From contig PMUF01000366.1 in the NCBI GenBank assembly GCA_003167015.1, forward strand, positions 1 to 9,858: 9,858 nucleotides of DNA, written 5' to 3'. Both the position numbers and the translations under genes were made by a program. Below, piece after piece: positions 6,901-9,858 of this stretch. Below the pieces are notes generated by a model. The model searched no databases. It was not told where the DNA came from and was given only the letters and a program-made list of their open reading frames with translations. Source of the stretch: Chitinophagaceae bacterium. Lineage in GTDB: Bacteria > Bacteroidota > Bacteroidia > Chitinophagales > Chitinophagaceae. The number at the start of each line of letters is the position of its first letter. Within the stretch, counting starts at the first letter, position 1.

Positions 6901-9073
6901 CAGTACCGTCTATTACTGGCAGGTTGCCGCAGTGCCGCCCACCGGTCAGCCTTACAAATGGAATGGTTTTTCCTTCATTTATATCGACCCGAGTCACAGC
7001 CTGACGGGGGCCAACCAGTCGCATTTTTACCAGCATACCCAATCCACGTTGACGGGTTTGCTGCTGGATACCGCTAACCGGCAATGGCAATTTCAGCCGC
7101 TGACCAATGTTTTGAACTGCAGGAATGGGGTATTTCCGGACGCTGCTCCCGATGCGGATGATGAAGAGGTGCTCATCAATGGCAATCCGAATTACATCCA
7201 GAGCGTATGCGGCATTTCGACTATTTACTTCTGTGTTTTCAATCCCGTTACGTTCAATCCCTGGTATAATGCTCCCACCGGAAGCCCCGGACGTTTTGGC
7301 AGCCAGTCGCCATGCGGCCCTACGCGGGAATACGAATTTATCTATAATATCCTGGACACGAATCAGCGAAGGCTGGCGGTCCAGTTCCTCGACCTCATTC
7401 CCAATAATTCTTATGTCGTGGTATTCAACTGTTCCGGCGACTACACAGCGAGCGATACCTATGCGAGCACCTGGGAGGGCGATACGTCTTATCTGGGTTC
7501 GGGTAATTCTATGTATGAAAGATTAAAAGCGCAGGGATTTTACAATATAGATTCTTTTTATTTTCCACGGGCGTTTATCTTCTTATATCAGAAAAACAAT
7601 CCTACGAACTTCAAGCCAATATCGGCGTTCAGCCAGGGGATTACCGATGAAGTCAGTCTCGCGGGCAATTATATTACGCCGGATTCACTGGGTACTATCA
7701 CCTCGCCGCAATTCGGTCCGGCGAAGAACTGGCATGAGATGTACTGGTCGGGCGGCAGCCTGGAGAACCCTTCGACCGATTCGGTGATCCTGCAGGTGAC
7801 GGGCGTCGATACCAATGGAAATGTTTCCCCACCTCTTTATACGATAACGGGGATACAAAACCAGCCGATCAATATTTCAGCCATCAATCCCAAAACATAT
7901 CCATATGTACAATTGAACCTTGCGGTTCGGGACAGTACGCATGGTACTCCTTATCAGCTGAAATACTGGCGGGTGACCTATGATCCTGTTCCGGAAGGGG
8001 CGCTGGCGCCCAATATCTTCCTGAAAGGGGCGGACACCGTTTCGCTCGGGCAGCCGATCGAATTCGGCATTGCGTTCAAGAATGTAAGTCCTTATGCGTT
8101 CGACAGCATGACGATCCAGATGTATATCCAGGACAAGGGCAATGTCATGCATTATATTACCTTACCTAAGCGAAGACCCATTGTAAGCGGCGATACGCTG
8201 ACCCTTGATTATCTCATCGACTCCAAGAACTTCAGCGGGGCCAATACGATCTTTGTGAATTTCAATCCGAAGGTGCAGCCTGAGCAGTATTTCTTTAACA
8301 ACTTCGTCTATAAGACCGTGTATGTCAAGTCGGATGGCCGAAGTCCGACCCTGGATGTGACTTTCGACAATGTGCATATTCTGAATGACGATATTGTCTC
8401 GGCCAAGCCGCATATCCAGCTGAAACTACAGAGCCCCTCCGCGCTGTTGCTGACGGATACTTCCTTGTTTACGGTGCAGGTACAATATCCTGACGGGTCG
8501 TTGCATTCCTATCATTTCAATACCGATACGCTGAGGTTGACACCGGCTACGAGTGCGAGCAATAACGTGGCGACGGTGGATTTCACGCCATCTTTTACAA
8601 CGCAATACAATGCTTCGGGGGATATTTATCAACTGGTCGTTTATGCGAAAGATGAATCGGGTAATTCCGCGGGGGCTTCGCCATACCGTATCGGTTTCGA
8701 GGTCATCAACAAAGCGATGATCTCCAATATCCTCAATTATCCCAATCCTTTTTCGACCTCGACTGCCTTTGTCTTTACGATCACGGGGAGCCAGGTGCCG
8801 CAGAATATCAAGATCGAGATCCTGACGATTACGGGTAAAGTGGTCAAACAGATCACTACCGAGGAATTGGGACCGCTGCATGTGGGGACGAATATTACGC
8901 AGTACAAGTGGAATGGTACGGATATGTACGGGAACAAGCTGGCTAATGGGGTATATCTGTATCATGTGGTGACGAACCTGGACGGCAAGTCGCTGCAGAA
9001 GTATACGGCGACGGGTGACAATACAGCCCAATTCTTCAATAACGGGTATGGGAAGATGTATCTTATGAGATAG
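3992..9073 (+). CDS. porU2: PorU2-type T9SS sortase, C25 (gingipain-family) cysteine protease
   Basis: A 1693-residue secreted protein, far longer than classical PorU (roughly 1150-1300). ATG 3992 opens a signal peptide (MKTFFTILVLLLGLGLSAQ). Residues about 24-400 are a beta-rich pro/N-terminal region (WINFSNTYYKFKVGANGLYR, then EFWGRMNDG). Residues about 400-780 are the peptidase C25 domain: VMFVGHS, DLVPTFGYPASDN, the candidate catalytic His643 in YFGHSSDTELG and candidate nucleophile Cys673 in INGCQAGDFF, 30 residues apart, ending IGGDPYLKL. CARDB-like beta-sandwiches follow at about 791-900 and 1336-1446, with a mixed region containing several Cys between them. An Ig-like segment spans about 1448-1575. 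From about 1580 (NYPNPFS) there is a FlgD-like/T9SS C-terminal domain with NGVYLYHV, then a tail ending GKMYLMR. PorU cleaves the sorting domain of T9SS cargo and links cargo to surface lipid; PorU2 is inferred to do something similar with PorV2. Its stop overlaps the convergent acyltransferase by 11 bp. Confidence 0.88.
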   Translation: MKTFFTILVLLLGLGLSAQQYNNEWINFSNTYYKFKVGANGLYRIPQSVLAAAGLGSVPVQNYQLFRNGQEVPVYTSSQSGALGANGYIEFWGRMNDGVPDVPLYYNPIYQHTKHSSLETDTAEYFLTVNSTGNTFHYTPTANNPGSSSLPVEPYFMYNAGAYFKLALNPGFAQVVGEYIYSSSYDLGEFWSSGDIYPGTPLQSTMSNLYVYSGGPNASIRFGMVGDADDTRTVELTVNGTVVGDTVMNGFNDWLTTETVPVSLLSSNSITVGYVNNSPVTTDWMVASFYELNYPRQFNFGGNEDFYFQLPARGAGFLLNITNVPLVAGNTPVLYDETNGLQYTAVVNPDNSLSFALGGSTATRNLVLVNEDPATVQTVTGLTVHNFVNFSNTANQGNYLMITNPILYTSSTPGDNPITDYKNYRSSSAGGGFNAQSYDINELIDQFGFGIKKHPIAIQNFLRYAMSTWAVKPQYVMFVGHSLCYTDYVSYSEYAHSPLADQLDLVPTFGYPASDNKLTVDNGTQAVPLIPNGRLSVVSGDELNTYLQKVKEYESTQQTAPNTVAGRLWMKNVLHLTGVSEPYLGTIICNYMTAYQQIISDTLMGANVYTLCDGNATAVSQVPSGFISTLFSTGFSMMDYFGHSSDTELGYDLDNPNVYQNQGKYPIFYINGCQAGDFFVYDPLRFTLDKTFSESYTLAPEQGAVSVVGATSFSIVNYVNLLLNGFNTLLTGADYGKSTGILEKDALQSLWNAAPGDFFARQHVEQIVIGGDPYLKLNQQALTDYDVESSTVVINPSFVAVSNNYFTVNAHFYNLGKYSQDSINVLITRIYPNNTTATIYNKKIAGFAYADSISLNVPIIATRDQGQNYIIVTINSTNTVPEVTMQNNTVKSGVYIYQNDAAPVYPYNYAIINTNTSKLVASTENPLLPSAQYIMQIDTTTLFNSPMLVSKTLTSVGGELEFQPGITYRDSTVYYWQVAAVPPTGQPYKWNGFSFIYIDPSHSLTGANQSHFYQHTQSTLTGLLLDTANRQWQFQPLTNVLNCRNGVFPDAAPDADDEEVLINGNPNYIQSVCGISTIYFCVFNPVTFNPWYNAPTGSPGRFGSQSPCGPTREYEFIYNILDTNQRRLAVQFLDLIPNNSYVVVFNCSGDYTASDTYASTWEGDTSYLGSGNSMYERLKAQGFYNIDSFYFPRAFIFLYQKNNPTNFKPISAFSQGITDEVSLAGNYITPDSLGTITSPQFGPAKNWHEMYWSGGSLENPSTDSVILQVTGVDTNGNVSPPLYTITGIQNQPINISAINPKTYPYVQLNLAVRDSTHGTPYQLKYWRVTYDPVPEGALAPNIFLKGADTVSLGQPIEFGIAFKNVSPYAFDSMTIQMYIQDKGNVMHYITLPKRRPIVSGDTLTLDYLIDSKNFSGANTIFVNFNPKVQPEQYFFNNFVYKTVYVKSDGRSPTLDVTFDNVHILNDDIVSAKPHIQLKLQSPSALLLTDTSLFTVQVQYPDGSLHSYHFNTDTLRLTPATSASNNVATVDFTPSFTTQYNASGDIYQLVVYAKDESGNSAGASPYRIGFEVINKAMISNILNYPNPFSTSTAFVFTITGSQVPQNIKIEILTITGKVVKQITTEELGPLHVGTNITQYKWNGTDMYGNKLANGVYLYHVVTNLDGKSLQKYTATGDNTAQFFNNGYGKMYLMR

Positions 9074-9858
9074 CCGGACCCTGTTGTGCGGGTTGGGAGG
9101 GAGTGGGGTGGCTTTTCAGCTGTAGGAAAAAGGATTCGAAGTAGCGAAAGCTGAGGGTGGCGAGGGCAAAGGATAAGAGGAGGCAGGCTGTCATGGACAG
9201 TGTCATGGCAAGGTTATCATGGCCGGGCCAGCGGGTGATCCCCCAATAGAGTATTTTTGTTCCCAGGGTATGGATGATGGGGTAGTGCAGGATGTATAAT
9301 CCGTAGGAAATTTTTCCGCAGTAACGTAGGAACGGGTGTTCGAAAAATCGGGCCATGGCCCCATTGCCGGGCATTACGCAAAGATGTATCACGCACGCGA
9401 ATAAGAGTGCAAGCAGGGTATAGCCAATGGTCCCGTTGAACGGGCTGGCGAGGTCAACACTTTTTACCAGTACGTTTCCGGCTATTATGAGGGCCATCAG
9501 GGCCAGGGTGAGTATCCTGGCTATTTTCACAGGGATCTTTGCGCCCTCTGCGTGGAGTTGGCAGAGCAAGGCGCCGATGATGAGGCTGTCAACCCGAAAG
9601 AAGGTATTGAAATAATTGGCTGTGTGTGAGGAAGGGTAGTTCAGATAGCAGATGGTCCTGGCTGTCATGATGACGATGACGAGGCCGGTAAAGATCCTGA
9701 AGCTTGCACGGGGGAAGGGCATGAGGAGGATAACCAATGGCCAGACGAGGTAAAATTGTTCTTCGATGGCGAGGGACCAGAGATGTGCAAGGGATGGATT
9801 GCGGGGGAGGCCGGAAAAGACAAGGGGCCAGTTTTGCAAAAACAGGAGGTAGCTTTTC
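9063..9858 (-). CDS. Acyltransferase-3 family membrane protein (OafA/YrhL-like), N-terminus outside window
   Basis: The C-terminal 265 or so residues of an integral-membrane O-acyltransferase of the acyltransferase-3 family. The frame is open to the window edge; the TTG at 9839 lies inside a conserved FLQNWPLVF stretch and is not the start. Visible family features: HLWSLAIEEQFYLVWPLVIL just after it, the FRVDSLIIGALL block, and KISYGLYILHYPIIHT near the end, finishing with RYFESFFLQL and a Pro/Gln-rich tail. I count about seven hydrophobic segments. These enzymes usually move acetyl or other acyl groups onto sugars of O-antigen, exopolysaccharide, peptidoglycan or secondary metabolites; the substrate cannot be told from this fragment, and the N-terminal catalytic His region is missing. 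It lies on the opposite strand to porU2 and converges on it with an 11 bp overlap of coding ends, so it is not part of that operon. Family call is confident. Confidence 0.9.
   Translation of the reverse strand, partial: KSYLLFLQNWPLVFSGLPRNPSLAHLWSLAIEEQFYLVWPLVILLMPFPRASFRIFTGLVIVIMTARTICYLNYPSSHTANYFNTFFRVDSLIIGALLCQLHAEGAKIPVKIARILTLALMALIIAGNVLVKSVDLASPFNGTIGYTLLALLFACVIHLCVMPGNGAMARFFEHPFLRYCGKISYGLYILHYPIIHTLGTKILYWGITRWPGHDNLAMTLSMTACLLLSFALATLSFRYFESFFLQLKSHPTPSQPAQQGPAIS

Noticed and set aside
6446..7090. Minus-strand open frame of 214 codons inside porU2
   Set aside because: It is an antisense shadow of the CARDB-like region, Arg/Ile-rich in the way produced by reverse reading of coding DNA, with no known motif.
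8426..9031. Minus-strand open frame of 201 codons inside porU2
   Set aside because: Antisense shadow of the C-terminal domain region; composition is unnatural (very Arg/Ile/His rich) and the sense strand has clear NYPNPF and NGVYLYH motifs.

Overview
The window looks like Bacteroidota chromosome, most likely from the Chitinophagaceae. The evidence is a PorV2/PorU2-type pair of the type IX secretion (T9SS) sorting apparatus, a DUF4468-like secreted protein, a GH125 mannosidase, sparse Shine-Dalgarno sequences and roughly 50% GC. No mobile element, CRISPR array, rRNA or tRNA is visible.

Layout. (1) Bases 1-862, plus strand: the 3' end of a GH125 exo-alpha-mannosidase, then 22 bp later a small secreted DUF4468-like protein. 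(2) Bases 881-2173, minus strand: tyrosyl-tRNA synthetase, complete in content from the N-terminus to the S4 domain but interrupted by one in-frame TAA at residue 289. (3) Bases 2174-2699: a 526 bp non-coding stretch with direct repeats and tandem hairpins next to tyrS, then degenerate GC-rich repeats, then the porV2 upstream region. (4) Bases 2700-9073, plus strand: porV2 (outer-membrane barrel) and porU2 (1693-residue C25 cysteine protease/sortase), separated by a 143 bp spacer rich in GGTCC-type inverted repeats. (5) Bases 9063-9858, minus strand: a membrane acyltransferase-3 cut by the window edge, whose 3' end overlaps the porU2 3' end by 11 bp.

How they fit. PorV2 and PorU2 very probably act together at the outer membrane. 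By analogy with PorV/PorU, the barrel presents cargo carrying C-terminal sorting domains, and the C25 protease cleaves and transfers it to the cell surface. The GH125 and DUF4468 genes look like a co-transcribed tail of an upstream carbohydrate-use or exported-protein cluster. tyrS is a housekeeping gene.

Most notable: the lone nonsense codon in an essential aminoacyl-tRNA synthetase with no other lesion, the large PorU2 with both candidate catalytic residues retained, and the structured repeats upstream of tyrS and between porV2 and porU2. No clearly new multi-gene system is visible. The PorV2/PorU2 pair is the least characterised functional unit here.
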